Positions 22,886 to 34,375 of a stretch of DNA of 64,000 nt are shown one piece after another. Below the pieces are notes generated by a model. It worked only from the letters and a program-made list of their open reading frames with translations, was not told the origin of the DNA and searched no databases. Within the stretch, counting starts at the first letter, position 1. Every line of letters starts with the position of its first letter. Made by a program: the position numbers and the translations under genes. Origin of the DNA: Callorhinus ursinus (Eukaryota > Chordata > Mammalia > Carnivora > Otariidae); the NCBI RefSeq assembly GCF_003265705.1, contig NW_020313285.1:15588302-15652301 (forward strand), read 5' to 3'.

Positions 22886-23660
22886 TGTGTGAGAAAGGGA
22901 GAAAGGAAATGGGAAAGGTTCTGATTAAAGCATAATATGAGTTTATACTTTAGTGAATGTGTGTTTACCTGTACATTTAAGTTATCGTGTGTAATTTGTT
23001 ATCAATGATACTACCAAGGATTAAATTTTCACCAGTTTTTAAATTAGGGAATTTTTAAATTCTATTGCCATATTGTTTTAGTATGCCTTGTAATATTTTG
23101 TTAAAAGACGTATGGTAACACTGAGTAAAGGAACTAAGGTAAACAGGCCTTTAGCATGAGGTTTTATGTTTATCTGTCTCAGTGTTGGGCCATGTTTACT
23201 GAAGCTGTAGGTGTCAGGAGGATAAAATTTCCGCTGGTGTCCTTGTTTTTGTGCCTTGTTTTCTTTGGGTTTACTTGGAGACTTCTTAAATAAGGTCTGA
23301 AATGTCTCCTCCTTTCAGTTCTGTTCTCTTCTATAGAAGCATATTGATGTGTTGATAAGGTGTGGGGGGAGAAGCATTATGTACTGTTGTGGTTAGGTTT
23401 CAGTTTTCTAGTGAGCCTAAGCCCCCGGGCTGTTACTTCCGGAAGTGCTTTTTAGTGTTTTGTTTTGAACTCCCTGGTTGAAGCAAAAACCTTAGAAGGG
23501 ACTAGAATTGGGTATTTCTCTTTCTCTATATGGAAGGCTAGGCTGGCTGGCGATTGGATATTTCCCTTCCCTGGAGTTGGTTAGTTTATGGTAAAACCCC
23601 AGCCCATTAGCTCTGGTAAAAGAGTGTGTCTTGAGGGTTGGCTTTTTTTGTTTTGTTTTG
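22886..23660. other. intronic sequence, nothing recognised
   Basis: No element recognised apart from a short G-rich stretch near 23360. Confidence 0.35.
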
Positions 23661-23835
23661 TTTTTTTTAAAGATTTTATTTATTTGTTAGAGCACAAGCA
23701 GGGAGAGTGTCAGGAGAGGGAGAAGTAGGGTCCCTGCCCGGAAGGGAGCCCGAGGCGGGGCTCGATCCCAGGACCATGGGATGGTGACCTGAGCTGAAGG
23801 CAGACACTTAACTGACTGAGCCACCCAGGCGCCCC
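23661..23835 (-). repeat. Can-SINE, minus strand
   Basis: Tail complement TTTTTTTTAAAGATTTTATT at the left, head complement GAGCCACCCAGGCGCCCC at the right. Flanked by GGGTTGGCTTT/GGGTGGCTTT copies. Confidence 0.96.
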
Positions 23836-24309
23836 AAGGGTGGCTTTGTTGAGAAGAACAGAATACCCTTCCTTACTGAAGAATGTCTGTTTTTCCTTTT
23901 TCTTTGCCAAAGCACAAGGAGGTGTTACTCTGATCTTCATTTGAGAATATGGTGGAGTTCTTGGAGGTAAAACTAAGACTGGGCCCCCCTGCGGTTTTTA
24001 ACTCTCAAACTCCTATACATTCCTCTTCTACTAGTTCATCAGATACAGTTTACATTTTCCTACACTGGTCCTGGATACCTGGAAGTTTCTCATCTTGGGT
24101 TTCTGCTCCGATAAGTTGTGATTTTCTTTATCTGTCTGGTTTTGGGAGCAGTGGTTCTCTCTGTGATCTCAGTTCTCTAATGGATCTGAGAAGAGTTGGT
24201 GGTTTTCAGTTAGTTCAGCTTTTTTCTTGTGTGTGGATGTTCCCATGAAACTACAAAGTCCTTATGTGCCACACCGGAAACCAGAAGTCAGTATTGTATT
24301 GTATTTTAT

Positions 24310-24378
24310 TTTTTTTTAAAGATCGATTGCTTTATTTTAGAGAAAGCACATGAGAGAGCACGCGCGCGCGTGTGTATA

Positions 24379-24429
<51 letters not shown>

Positions 24430-24584
24430 AGGGGAGGGGCAGAGGGAAAGGGAGATAGAATCCCAGGCAGACTCCCCGCTGAGCACAGAGCCCAACACAG
24501 GGCTCCATCTCACAACCCTGAGATTATGACCTGAGCCAAAACTAAGAGTCAGATGTTCAACCAACTGAGCCACCCGGGTGCCCC
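24310..24584 (-). repeat. Can-SINE, minus strand, with expanded compound microsatellite
   Basis: The SINE body is enlarged by a CG/TG/GA run at about 24361-24428, arising from the CT tract. The head complement ends GAGCCACCCGGGTGCCCC. Confidence 0.93.
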
Positions 24585-25550
24585 AATATTGCTGCATTTT
24601 TTAAGATTGATTTTTTTCATTGCCAGTATTCATAATGTATATAATAAAGTGAGTCCTGGTGCAGTATGGGATGTAGGTATAGTCACCAATAGCTAAAATA
24701 GGAAAACATAGATTAGGAGTGTAAACAACAGGAGCAGAAGGCCTGGAATTACAAATATGAGACTTTAGAAATACATTTTCTGCTGCACAAAGGATTCACA
24801 ATTGGAGTTTTTTGTATACATATGTCAGTATTGTGTTATTGTTCAATAATACATAATTGTGTGAAATACTCCATAAGAATTCAATGGGCTGTGATTTTTT
24901 TTATTCTTTTTGGCCTGCTGAGAAAAATAACACAAAACTTAACAGGGCCATGTGGTTATTATAGTACAGGAATAGCTTGCTTACTGGCATCAGAAAAACA
25001 TTTTAAGGGTGCACTAATAATTTTATGTATGTTTACAGTTTACAAAAACAGATCCTTGCAGTTCTATGAGACAGTATCAGGAGTGCCTTTTTTGAAAGCT
25101 GCTTGGTCATCTCTAAAGTTTTCTGAAGTATTTACTGAAATGAAAGTGCTGCACGCCAACTCTCCCACTCGTTCTTTGCCACCCCTGCTCTTGCACATTC
25201 CATGTATGAAGAAGAAACAACCCAATATGGGAAGAAAACAGAATGCATTTTTCTGTGTAGTGGCATAAGAATCATACTTTTTCTTCCTACTCCTTCAATT
25301 TAGCACAGCACAGTACAAAGTATAATAGAGTCCCAATTTTTTTGAGCCTTGGCAATCCAAACTTTTCAAGTTAACTGTAGTTTATAAATGCTGTAGTTGC
25401 TGTTGTTAATTATAGCTCAAGTTATAAATTTAAAAGTGGGTGGTTGCTGCCTTGCGATTTAATTTTTTTTAAAACTGAAAAGATCTGTCAGTTCTTTATA
25501 GGTTTGTAGTGATTCTTTGCCTACTTATTGTTGTACATTGGAGTACTGGT
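24585..25550. other. intronic sequence with no element recognised
   Basis: A 148-codon open frame (24822-25268, + strand) lies here, but its predicted product has no recognisable domain and low-complexity AT-driven composition. It is not called as a gene. Confidence 0.4.
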
Positions 25551-25750
25551 GGACTTTTATTAAAGTATAATTGGTATACCAAAAACTACAAATAATTATA
25601 CAATCTGATGAATTTGGACATGCTTGTGTTACCATCACCACAATCAAGGTAATAAACTTATAATGTAGCCTCAAAAACAATGAATATCAATTACATCCTT
25701 CCCCTACTTTTCATTTCATGGTATTTTGTAATGCTCTTTGTCTCTGAAAT
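25551..25750 (-). repeat. old L1 3'-UTR-like fragment, minus strand
   Basis: The order TTATTAAAGTATAATTGG...ACAATCTGATGAATTTGG...CATCACCACAATCAAGGT is common to old mammalian L1 3' ends in reverse. Confidence 0.45.
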
Positions 25751-25784
25751 GTGTTACTTTAATTAGACACATACACACAGTCAC

Positions 25785-26350
25785 CATATGTTCGTGCATA
25801 TACTGATGCTCCAGGATTTCTACAGTGAGCTAGGTACTGATGAAATGACAGCGAGTCAAGCAGACATTGTTTCTGCCGTCATGGCTTTCACTCTAGTGGA
25901 GGAGAAACTTAGTGAATAAATAAGTGTATGTGATGTCAGGTGATGATAAGTGGTCTGTGGAAAAGAAAAGCAGGGAATGAAGATGGAGAAGGAGAAATAG
26001 GGGTGTTAAGGGTGTTCAGGGAAGGCCTCTCTGGTGAAGTGATACTTACGGAAGGATGTAAGGGAATAAGGCACAGGATACTCAGAGGAGCATTTAGTCA
26101 GACTAGAGAGTACAGTGCAAGGGCTCTGGACGTGCAGTTTGTGTGCGAGAGAGAGGAGCATCTGAGAAAGCCGAGTGGCTGTGAGCCCCGGGGTCGGTGC
26201 TGGGAGAGAAGTTCAGAGAAGTTGCTAAGGGCCTGCTCATGGGTGGCCTTTCAGGCCATGAAAAGACTTTATGGTATCTGTTCTTTATGAAATGGGAAAT
26301 CATTGAATGGTTTTGAGCAAAAAACCAAGTAGAACATACTCTTTTTCCAA
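25785..26350 (-). repeat. L2 relic, minus strand
   Basis: On the minus strand this is the L2 3' end. The + strand shows CTTTCACTCTAGTGGAGGAG, TTCAGGGAAGGCCTCTCTGG and the L2-like CATTGAATGGTTTTGAGCA. Confidence 0.65.
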
Positions 26351-26978
26351 TGGTTTGAATGTTACTCTAAGCTCAGACTGAGAGTTAGCCCTGACTGACC
26401 AGACTGTTACTCTGGGCCAGTGAGTTTCTTCCATAATGCACACACAGCCATTGATTCTTGATCAACCTATAGAGTGTTCTGCAGTAAGGCCTTTTATTCC
26501 CTTCGTGGCTTTTCTTTCTGCCATTTTTGTTGTTATTCTGATGTAGTTTTAACCTATAGTTTGTGTGTGATGATGATGCTGGACTGGCCACAACAAAACA
26601 GCATCGTCCTCCGTGTTTTCAAGTGTTTGAGGTTTCCTCAAGGGGAATGGTTGAGGAATTGGAAGGAGGATGGCATGCGTCACTAGATGTTTAGGAATTG
26701 AAAGAAGACCGTAGACATCCTGACAAGCATCCAAGCCATCACTGCAGCCTGAGAGGATGAACCAACAATTCTGTGGAAAGCCGCTAGAGGAAACTAGCTG
26801 AGGGCACTGTATGATTTCAGGTTATTTATATAAAGTAGAGGAGCCCAAGTGGGGTGCATCTCCATAGGTACTGTGTTCTAATGACCTCAGATGGCACATT
26901 TGTTTAGAGCCTCTCTTTTCACGAAGCATATTCCATATGCCACATACGTGGTATGAGTATGGTAAAAATGTTATCTTC
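26351..26978. other. intronic sequence, nothing recognised
   Basis: No element or coding feature seen. Confidence 0.35.
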
Positions 26979-27182
26979 GGGGTGCCTGGGTGGCTCAGTC
27001 GTTAAGCGTCTGCCTTCGGCTCAGGTCATGGTCCCAGGGTCCTGGGATCAAGCCCTGCATCGGGCTCCCTGCTCATTGAGGAGCCTGCTTCTCCCTCTCC
27101 CACTCCCGCTGCTTGTGTTACCTCTCTCACTGTGTCTCTCTCTGTCAAATAAATAAGTAAAATCTTTAAAAAAAAAAAAAAA
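26979..27182 (+). repeat. Can-SINE, plus strand
   Basis: Complete head GGGGTGCCTGGGTGGCTCAG, body and long A-tail. Confidence 0.96.
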
Positions 27183-27571
27183 GTTATTTTCATTCCTTTT
27201 TCTGAAAACAAAAATGTACGTGCTCCTGATTTGTTTAATTTCATGTAAAATTAACCACAATAATCTCAAAACACTTAATAGTTGAATTTACTTAATAAAA
27301 AGGAAATTATCCTTATCGGTTGAGAAATGAAAACTATCCCTACTTTTTAGAAAGGTATTGCAGAGGACTGGTTAAATGTTTCCATTATAAACTAAATCTA
27401 GAAATTCCTGAGACTGTTTTATGCCCTAAAACTGCCTCAGGAGTGGCCACCATGTTTCCTCATAGTCAGCTGCTTTGGGGTGTGGTGGTTTGTATTCCCT
27501 GTGTACTTAATATCCTGAGAAGAAAGCTGAATTTGTGTATATGTGCTTAAAGACAAATTAGAAAGGCTCTT

Positions 27572-28303
27572 TTTTTTCTTTAAATTTTTTATTGTTATGT
27601 TAATCACCATACATTACATCATTAGTTTTTGATGTAGTGTTCCACGATTCATTATTTGCATATAACACCCAGTGCTCCCTGCAGAACGTGCCCTCTTTAA
27701 TACCCATCACCGGGCTAACCCATCCTCCCACCCCCCTCCCCTCTAGAACCCTCAGTTTGTTTTTCAGAGTCCATCATCTCTCATGGTTCGACTCCCCCTC
27801 CAATTCCCCCCCTTCATTCCCTCCCCCCCTCCTTTCTCCTTTTTTTTTTCCTTAACATATATTGCATTATTTGTTTCAGAAGTACAGATCTGTGATTCAA
27901 CAGTCTTGCACAAATCACAGCGCTCACCATAGCACATACCCTCCCCAATGTCTATCACCCAGCCACCCCACCCCTCCACCCCCCCACCACTCCAGCAACG
28001 CTCAGTTTGTTTCCTGAGATTAAGAATTCCTCATATCAGTGAGGTCATATGATACATGTCTTTCTCTGATTGACTTATTTCACTCAGCATAACACCCTCC
28101 AGTTCCATCCACGTCGTTGCAAATGGCAAGATCTCATTCCTTTGGCTGGCTGCATAATATTCCATTGTGTATATATACACCACATCTTCTTTATCCATTC
28201 ATCTGTCGATGGACATCTTGTCTCTTTCCACAGTTTGGCTATTGTGGACATTGCTGCTATAAACATCGGGGTGCACGTACCCCTTTGGATCCCTACATTT
28301 GTA
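27572..28303 (-). repeat. young 5'-truncated L1 3' end, minus strand
   Basis: Antisense L1 ORF2 C-terminus (from GGATGGACATCTTG-like sequence near 28200 to CACTCAGCATAACACCCTCC at 28081), followed by a long 3' UTR with two related polypurine modules (C-rich on +). Flanked by a 17-bp duplication AAATTAGAAAGGCTCTT at 27555-27571 and 28304-28320. Confidence 0.95.
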
Positions 28304-28637
28304 AAATTAGAAAGGCTCTTGACATGAGGGTAGAGTGGAAGGTTTTTGCCTTTAACCAATTAGGAAGCACTGGTCAGTTAGTGTCCCTAGCATTTCATGT
28401 GCGTTCAAGTTTGGGGTTGAGTGGGGGAAGGTAGTAGAAAGCCATTTAATTTCAGAGGTTACAATGCTTTTAGAAGTTTGTAAATGTTAGACATTTTTGC
28501 TTAATGCTTTTCTTAAATTGATCTTTGTTCAGTTTAGATTGGAGTTTTTTACTCTGTTCCTCAAAGTCAACAAGCCATTTCTTAGCAAGCCATTGATAAT
28601 TGCTGCCATCTTTAGTTACTTAAAAAGGGATGACAGT

Positions 28638-28844
28638 GGGGTGCGCATGGGTGGCTTATTTTGTTAAGCTTCTGACTCTTGATTTTGGTTCCGGTCATGA
28701 TCTCAGCGTCCTGGGATTGAGCCCCATGTCGGGCTCCCCACCTAGCGGGGAGTCTACTTATTTCCTTCTCCCTCTGGCCCTCCCCCTGCTTGCGTGCACT
28801 GTCTCTCTCTTTCTCTCTCTCAAATAAATACATCTTTAAAAAAG
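28638..28844 (+). repeat. Can-SINE, diverged
   Basis: Head GGGGTGCGCATGGGTGGCTT, body with the CTGACTCTTGATTTTGGTTC variant, CT tract and A-tail. Older subfamily. Confidence 0.93.
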
Positions 28845-28879
28845 AGGGGAGAACAACAGCAAAAATAATCAGTATTAAA

Positions 28880-29900
28880 CGTAGACAGTAGGTTATGAAT
28901 TCCATGTACCCGTCTCTCAGCTTTAACAATTTCATTTATGTGGTCTTGTTCATCTCATTCCATCCACTTTTGCCTCTCCTTTATTATTTCGAACACCAGT
29001 CCCAAGCATTATATAATTTTATCCATAGATATGTCAGTATTTATTCCTGTAAATGACTGTTATTTAATATAGCCACCTTATTCTTACACCAAAAATTAAT
29101 CATTTAAATGTTTGTTTTACATCTAAACATATAATAATTGTGAAACAAAAATATTAGGAAGAAAATATTACCTAAATTAAGAAATGAGTCATTGCCACCA
29201 CCCTAGAAGCCTCCTAATGTACTTTCCAAATATACCCCTGCTCCAACACTTGGAGGCAACACTATCCTCGTTCTTAGAGTAATCACGTACTTGATGTGTT
29301 TTATTATTTTACAATCTATGTATGTATCCCTGAACAGTGTAATTTAGTTTACCTGTTCTAACTTGAATGGAGTTCTGTAATCTTTTTGTTTTCTGTAATC
29401 TTTTGTGTTTTGTTTTGTGTTTCTGTAATCTTTTGTGTTTTCTTCTTTAATTCAATATTAACTTTATAAGATTGGTCCATATTCATCCAGGTAGCTAAAC
29501 TTCATTTTTCTTGCAAATTTTCTTGTATGACTACACCATAGTACATTTATCCAGTATAGTCCTTTTGAAAACCTGAGTTGTTAGCAGTAATGCTTTTGTG
29601 CGTTTCTGTGAGTGTGTTGTCTAGTGAACACATGCTTGAGTTTCTTTAGGGTGTATACGTAGGAGTGGAATCGGTGGCTTTGAAGTCTAAGGGCAGTCCT
29701 TTTTACCATGCCAGACCAAATTGTTCTAATTTGGTATTGTCATTTTACATTTCCACCAGCATTTTGAGTGTAGCATTGTTCCATATCCTCACGAACACAT
29801 GGTATTGACAGACTTTTATGTTTTTATCAGTCTGGGAGAAAAGTAATGGCATCTCTTTGAAGTTTTAACCTTGTGTTATCTTGCATTTTAATATAAGGGA
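28880..29900 (-). repeat. old L1-type 3' UTR, minus strand
   Basis: The order of motifs is typical of old L1 3' ends in reverse: CATGTACCCGTCTCTCAGC, TATGTCAGTATTTATTCC, GGTGGCTTTGAAGTCTAAGG, CATTTCCACCAGCATTTTG. It contains a three-copy minisatellite (unit near TTCTGTAATCTTTTGTGTTT) at 29373-29443. Confidence 0.6.
29373..29443. repeat. three-copy short tandem repeat
   Basis: TTCTGTAATCTTTTGTGTTT-like units begin at 29373, 29391 and 29421. Confidence 0.85.
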
Positions 29901-30081
29901 GCGAAAAGTAACCTTTTTTCGTCAACTTTACCGTTGTGAGCTTCAGGATTATACAGAAATCAGAGATTTCTTGAAATATAATTCTCTAGTTTAGCTCTTC
30001 AAACTTTTGTTCATCAGCATATTCTACTTTCATTTTAGGATAAGATCACTTCTGTAAGAGTACAGAAAGACACATTTAGAT

Positions 30082-30280
30082 GGGGGCGCCTGGTGGCTCA
30101 GTCGGTTAAGCATCTGCCTCCAGCTCACGTCATGATCCTAGGATTCTGGGATTGAGCCCCACCACAGGCTCCCTCCTCAGCTAGGAGCCTGTCTCCATCC
30201 CCCCTCGCCCCCCGCCCCCCTGCCCACCTGTGCTCTCTCTCACTCATGCACTCTTGCTATCTCAAATAAATCTTTAAAAG
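30082..30280 (+). repeat. Can-SINE with 14-bp duplication
   Basis: Head GGGGCGCCTGGTGGCTCAGT, short tail. AGACACATTTAGAT flanks at 30068-30081 and 30281-30294. Confidence 0.95.
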
Positions 30281-30478
30281 AGACACATTTAGATAAATTG
30301 AAGCACATTAAGCTAAGACATCCTGTAGCAGTTTTCATTTTTGTAATTAGTTTCAAGTATGGATAAGTATTAATTCAGTGCTTTCTATTTTGTCTTTTAG
30401 TGTTGTAGAAATACTTGTAGTCAGTAGCCACCAAGCATCCATGTCAACCTATATATCAAATATTAGTAGAGCTTAATT

Positions 30479-30588
30479 TTTTTAAGTTTATTTATTTATT
30501 GTTATCTCTATACCTAATGTGGGGCTTGAACTCACGACCCTGAGACCGAGAGTTGCACACTTCTCTGACTGAGCCAGCCAGGCGCCCC
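30479..30588 (-). repeat. short, older Can-SINE, minus strand
   Basis: T-run and TTTATTTATTTATTG at the left, GAGCCAGCCAGGCGCCCC at the right, without the CT-rich body. A 14-bp duplication AGTAGAGCTTAATT lies at 30465 and 30589. Confidence 0.93.
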
Positions 30589-31169
30589 AGTAGAGCTTAA
30601 TTCTAAAAAAGGGGGAATGAAAATCAAAGTTCTTTTATTTTCCTCTTACTTCCCAGCAGATCATTTTGAGTACCCCTCAGTGAGCATATCCCAGGGTATA
30701 ATACAGACGGGTCAGATCGTGGGGCTCTGGCGCTCAAAAACAAGATTGTATCATCTTCTTGTGATTAAAAATACTGCTAAAAGGAAAAGGAAAGGGAACT
30801 CGGGAAGAATTTTTTGGGTGAACCAGGAGGGGAAAAAGCCCATTGTGGCCAAATAATTAAAAAGTATGTATGTATATAACAAATAAGCCCCAACTTAATT
30901 TTTTTTCTGTCTGCTGGTTAGAAAATCCATATCCTCATGTTCCTATAGAAAGCCTTCCTCATCTAGGAGGTCATGTTAAGTACTGTGAGCTTGTATTAAC
31001 TGGCTGCTTATATGAAGACTGAAACATTTCTTTAACGGTCTGTTGTTTGCAAGTCATCTGACCACATCTGGGATATCGTTAAGTTGTTTAGAAAACACTG
31101 TCTTCAATTATAAGTTGTGTCCTTTGTGTAAATAGTGTGAAAGTCTGCATCATATCATAAGGTGAGTTC

Positions 31170-31350
31170 TTTTTTAAAAAAAGATGATTATTTGAGAGAG
31201 AGCATAAACAGGGGGGAGGAGCAGAGGAAGAGGGAGAAGCAGACTTCCTGCTGAGCTGGGAGCCCCGACTTGGGGCTCCATCCTAAGACGCCTAGATCAT
31301 GACCTGAGCCTAAGGGAGATGCTTACCTGATTGAGTCACCCAGGTGCCCC
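31170..31350 (-). repeat. Can-SINE, minus strand
   Basis: Diverged copy ending GAGTCACCCAGGTGCCCC. Its right end was the target of a second SINE. Confidence 0.93.
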
Positions 31351-31366
31351 GAGGTGGTGAATTCTT

Positions 31367-31570
31367 TTTTTTTTTTTTTTAATTATTTATTTATTTATTT
31401 GACAGAGAGAGAGACACAGCGAGAGAGGGAACACAAGCAGGGGGAGTGGGAGAGGGAGAAGCAGGCTTCCCGCGGAGCAGGGAGCCCGATGCGGGGCTTT
31501 GATCCCAGGACCCTGGGACCATGACCTGAGCCGAAGGCAGACGCCCAACGACTGAGCCACCCAGGCGCCC
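31367..31570 (-). repeat. young Can-SINE inserted beside another
   Basis: Nearly consensus copy with an 18-bp perfect duplication CCGAGGTGGTGAATTCTT (31349-31366 and 31571-31588). The duplication includes the last bases of the neighbouring SINE, so this element is younger. Confidence 0.97.
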
Positions 31571-31861
31571 CCGAGGTGGTGAATTCTTAAAATGGCTAAA
31601 ATAAAGGCCCTTCTAAAATATCAGCAGCATAAGTTCTGATTTACTGAATCTTGGGTTTTATAAACCTAGAAACAGCAAGAATGAAGAAGATTAAGTCTTA
31701 ATATGTCTAGAGTTAGTGTGGATTGGGTTCTCATTCTCACATTGTTTTGGTATAATATACAAACAGGAAAGAAAGTAATAATACTGTTAAGGAACACAAA
31801 TTTTATTATCTTAGTGGTTAAAAAAAATGAGTATACTAGGCAGGTAACAAACTATTCATTA

Positions 31862-32321
31862 ATTGTCCATTGACAGATGAATGGATAAAGAAGATGTGTG
31901 TATATACACAATGGAATATTATGCAGCCATCAAAAAATGAAATCTTGCCATTTGCAATGACGTGGATGGAACTAGAGGGTATTATGCTAAGTGAAATAAG
32001 TCAATCAGTGAAAGACAATTATCCTATGATCTCACTGATATGTGGAATTTGAGAAACAAGACAGAGGATCATAGGGGAAGGGAGGGAAAAATGAAAAGAC
32101 AAAACCAGAGAGGGAGACAAACCAAGACACTCTTTTAATCTCAGGAAACAAACTGAGGGTTGCTGGAGTGGTGGGCGGTGGGAGGGATGGGGTGGCTGGG
32201 TGAAGGACACTGGGGAGAGTATGTGCTATGGTGAGCGCTGTGAATTGTGCAAGACTGTTGAATCACAGATCTGTACCCCTGAAACAAATAATACATTATA
32301 TATTAATAAAAAAAGTCAAAG
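31862..32321 (+). repeat. young 5'-truncated L1 3' end, plus strand
   Basis: Starts in ORF2 C-terminus (GACAGATGAATGGATAAAGA), then TGGAACTAGAGGGTATTATG and a polypurine 3' UTR module. It ends AATAAAAAAAG shortly after GAAACAAATAATACATTATA. TATTCATTA flanks at 31853 and 32322. It lacks the second 3' UTR module seen at 27572-27840. Confidence 0.93.
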
Positions 32322-32548
32322 TATTCATTATTGTAGAAAAATGAAGTGTTTATACAAATTTTATGTAATCTATGACTAAGGAGAAATTAGAATTTAAATT
32401 ATGGAACCTAATGCTATAAGTGGTATTGTACTAATTATCTGGGACAGATACTTATGATGTTTATAGTATATTGAACAGTTTTAGAAGCACTTCTTAAGAA
32501 TATGTTCATCACTGAGGTAAACACACAGAAAAAACCATTTTGTTTCTT

Positions 32549-32745
32549 TTTTTTTTTTTTTAAAGATTTTATTATTTGACAGAGAGACACACAGCGAGAG
32601 AGGGAACACAAGCAGGGGGAGTGGGAGAGGGAGAAGCAGGCTTCCCGCCGAGCAGGGAGCCCAATGTGGGGCTCGATCCCGGGACCCGGGGACCATGACC
32701 TGAGCCGAAGGCAGACACTTAACGACTGAGCCACCCAGGCGCCCC
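32549..32745 (-). repeat. young Can-SINE, minus strand
   Basis: Near-consensus body. 18-bp duplication AAAACCATTTTGTTTCTT at 32531 with one change at 32746. Confidence 0.97.
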
Positions 32746-32791
32746 AAAACCATTCTGTTTCTTATCCTTCTCTACTTTAAACATGTTTGTA

Positions 32792-32974
32792 GGGTGCCTG
32801 GGTGGCTCAATTGGTTAAGTGTCTACCTTCAGCTCAGGTCATGATCCTGGGGTCCTGGGATCAAGCCCCGCATTGGGCTTTCTGCTCAGCGGGGAATCTG
32901 CTTCTCACTCTGCCTCTGTGCACAATCTCTCTCACTTTCTCTCAAGTAAATAAACAAAAATCTTTAAACAAAAA
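32792..32974 (+). repeat. Can-SINE, plus strand, facing the previous one
   Basis: Head GGGTGCCTGGGTGGCTCAAT, only 46 bp after the opposite-strand copy at 32549-32745. Confidence 0.95.
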
Positions 32975-34147
32975 CTTGTTTCTAATGGGTAGAAAATATT
33001 ACAGATAAGTTTTATTAGCAGCTACCATATGCAAGACAGATTGTAAGATCTCAGCTGTATCTCCTTTAAGTTCCAAGTACACTAAAGGTTGGTTTGGTCC
33101 CTTACCATCTTTGTACATAGTAAAAAATTCTTCGGATTTTTTAGATAAGGCTTTTCTGGTGCTTACTTTTCTGGTTCTATTTGCTTTTGTACATTGAACT
33201 AACTTTTAGTTCTTTGGAAAGCTAATTTTTTGCTTAAATTCCGCTGTTTTAGAAGGTAAGACATTACTTGTTTTATATGTGATTTGTTTTCTGTTTTCAT
33301 TTGTGAACTGAAAATAATTTTCATACAGACATCTAGTCAGATGCTTGTGTATGCTCACATGCAGATTTGGAAACTCTGTTAACTAGTAAAGTAAGTTGAG
33401 ACTGATGAGTTAATGGTGGAGCCTTTGCATCTTAAGATTGGTTTTCTTTTTGGTGTGTGTTTCCATAACTTATATCCAAATGGAAATGAATACATATATT
33501 GGGTATAAAATTGAAGTATGAACGTATGCAAATATACATCAGTAGTTTTAATAAGTTAACATGAAACCAGAAGTTTCAGCATTTTCAAAAGCTTTCCTTA
33601 CCACCAAATGTTAATTATTATCTACCATTTTTATAGACCTTCTTATTTCAAATACTTTCACATATATTAATGATATACGTGTCTGTCATTTTCATTCCTT
33701 CTTTGCGTTTTTCCTTCTTTCCCTCTTTGGTTTTGATTTTGGTTTTGTTTGTTATTACAGTGTGTCTACTTGGGTAATTTCCTCACTGGGATCTTAACAT
33801 ACACAAATACTTCTGCACGTACTCGTATGCAGATATATTCAAAAGGCATTAAAATACTGGAAAAAATATTAGCTGAGTGAGTTCTGTATATAGATTAAGT
33901 AAACAGAACTGTTTATTAAACACAGAAAAGCTATTACTGCGTACTATTTTCTTGCCCACTTTAAGAATGGATAAAATTAGTAAGGAACATAAGAGAAATG
34001 TGCTTTCAGTAGTGGTCAGCTATGGGAAATTGATCTCATTTTTAGGAACCCCAAAGTTAAGGGTAGTTATGAAAAATCAAACTCCTCCCCCCCGCCCTTT
34101 TCTTCATATGATAACCTGGTTTTCTGTGGCGTTTAGAGTTGTTCAGA
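32975..34147. other. intronic sequence, nothing recognised
   Basis: A weak MIR-like match near 33010-33080. Otherwise nothing. Confidence 0.35.
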
Positions 34148-34375
34148 TAAGGGTTTGAATTCCAGTGCCAATACTTATTTACTGTTTGACCTTGAGGAGA
34201 TTAACATTTGCAAATAGGAATAATGATAGGAAAAACAGGAATGATAATCCCTACTCCTAGGATTGAATATATTAAAGTAGATAATAGGTTAAGTGTATCA
34301 AGTAAGATATAAAGTGCTTAGTGTAGTGCCTAGCTTAGACTGTTCTTACTATGAATGTTGAGTTGATAAATTGCG
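34148..34375 (-). repeat. MIR, minus strand
   Basis: The reverse MIR order is clear: TTTACTGTTTGACCTTGAGG, AATAATGATAGG, ATAAAGTGCTTAGTGTAGTG, and an ATGAATGTTGAG end. Confidence 0.85.

Noticed and set aside
24822..25268. 148-codon open frame, the longest in the window
   Set aside because: No domain, no recognised family, AT-driven composition, and it lies within the intron of a known gene. It is probably chance.
27722..27840. C-rich runs that might suggest a regulatory or CpG-rich element
   Set aside because: They are the reversed polypurine tract of an L1 3' UTR.
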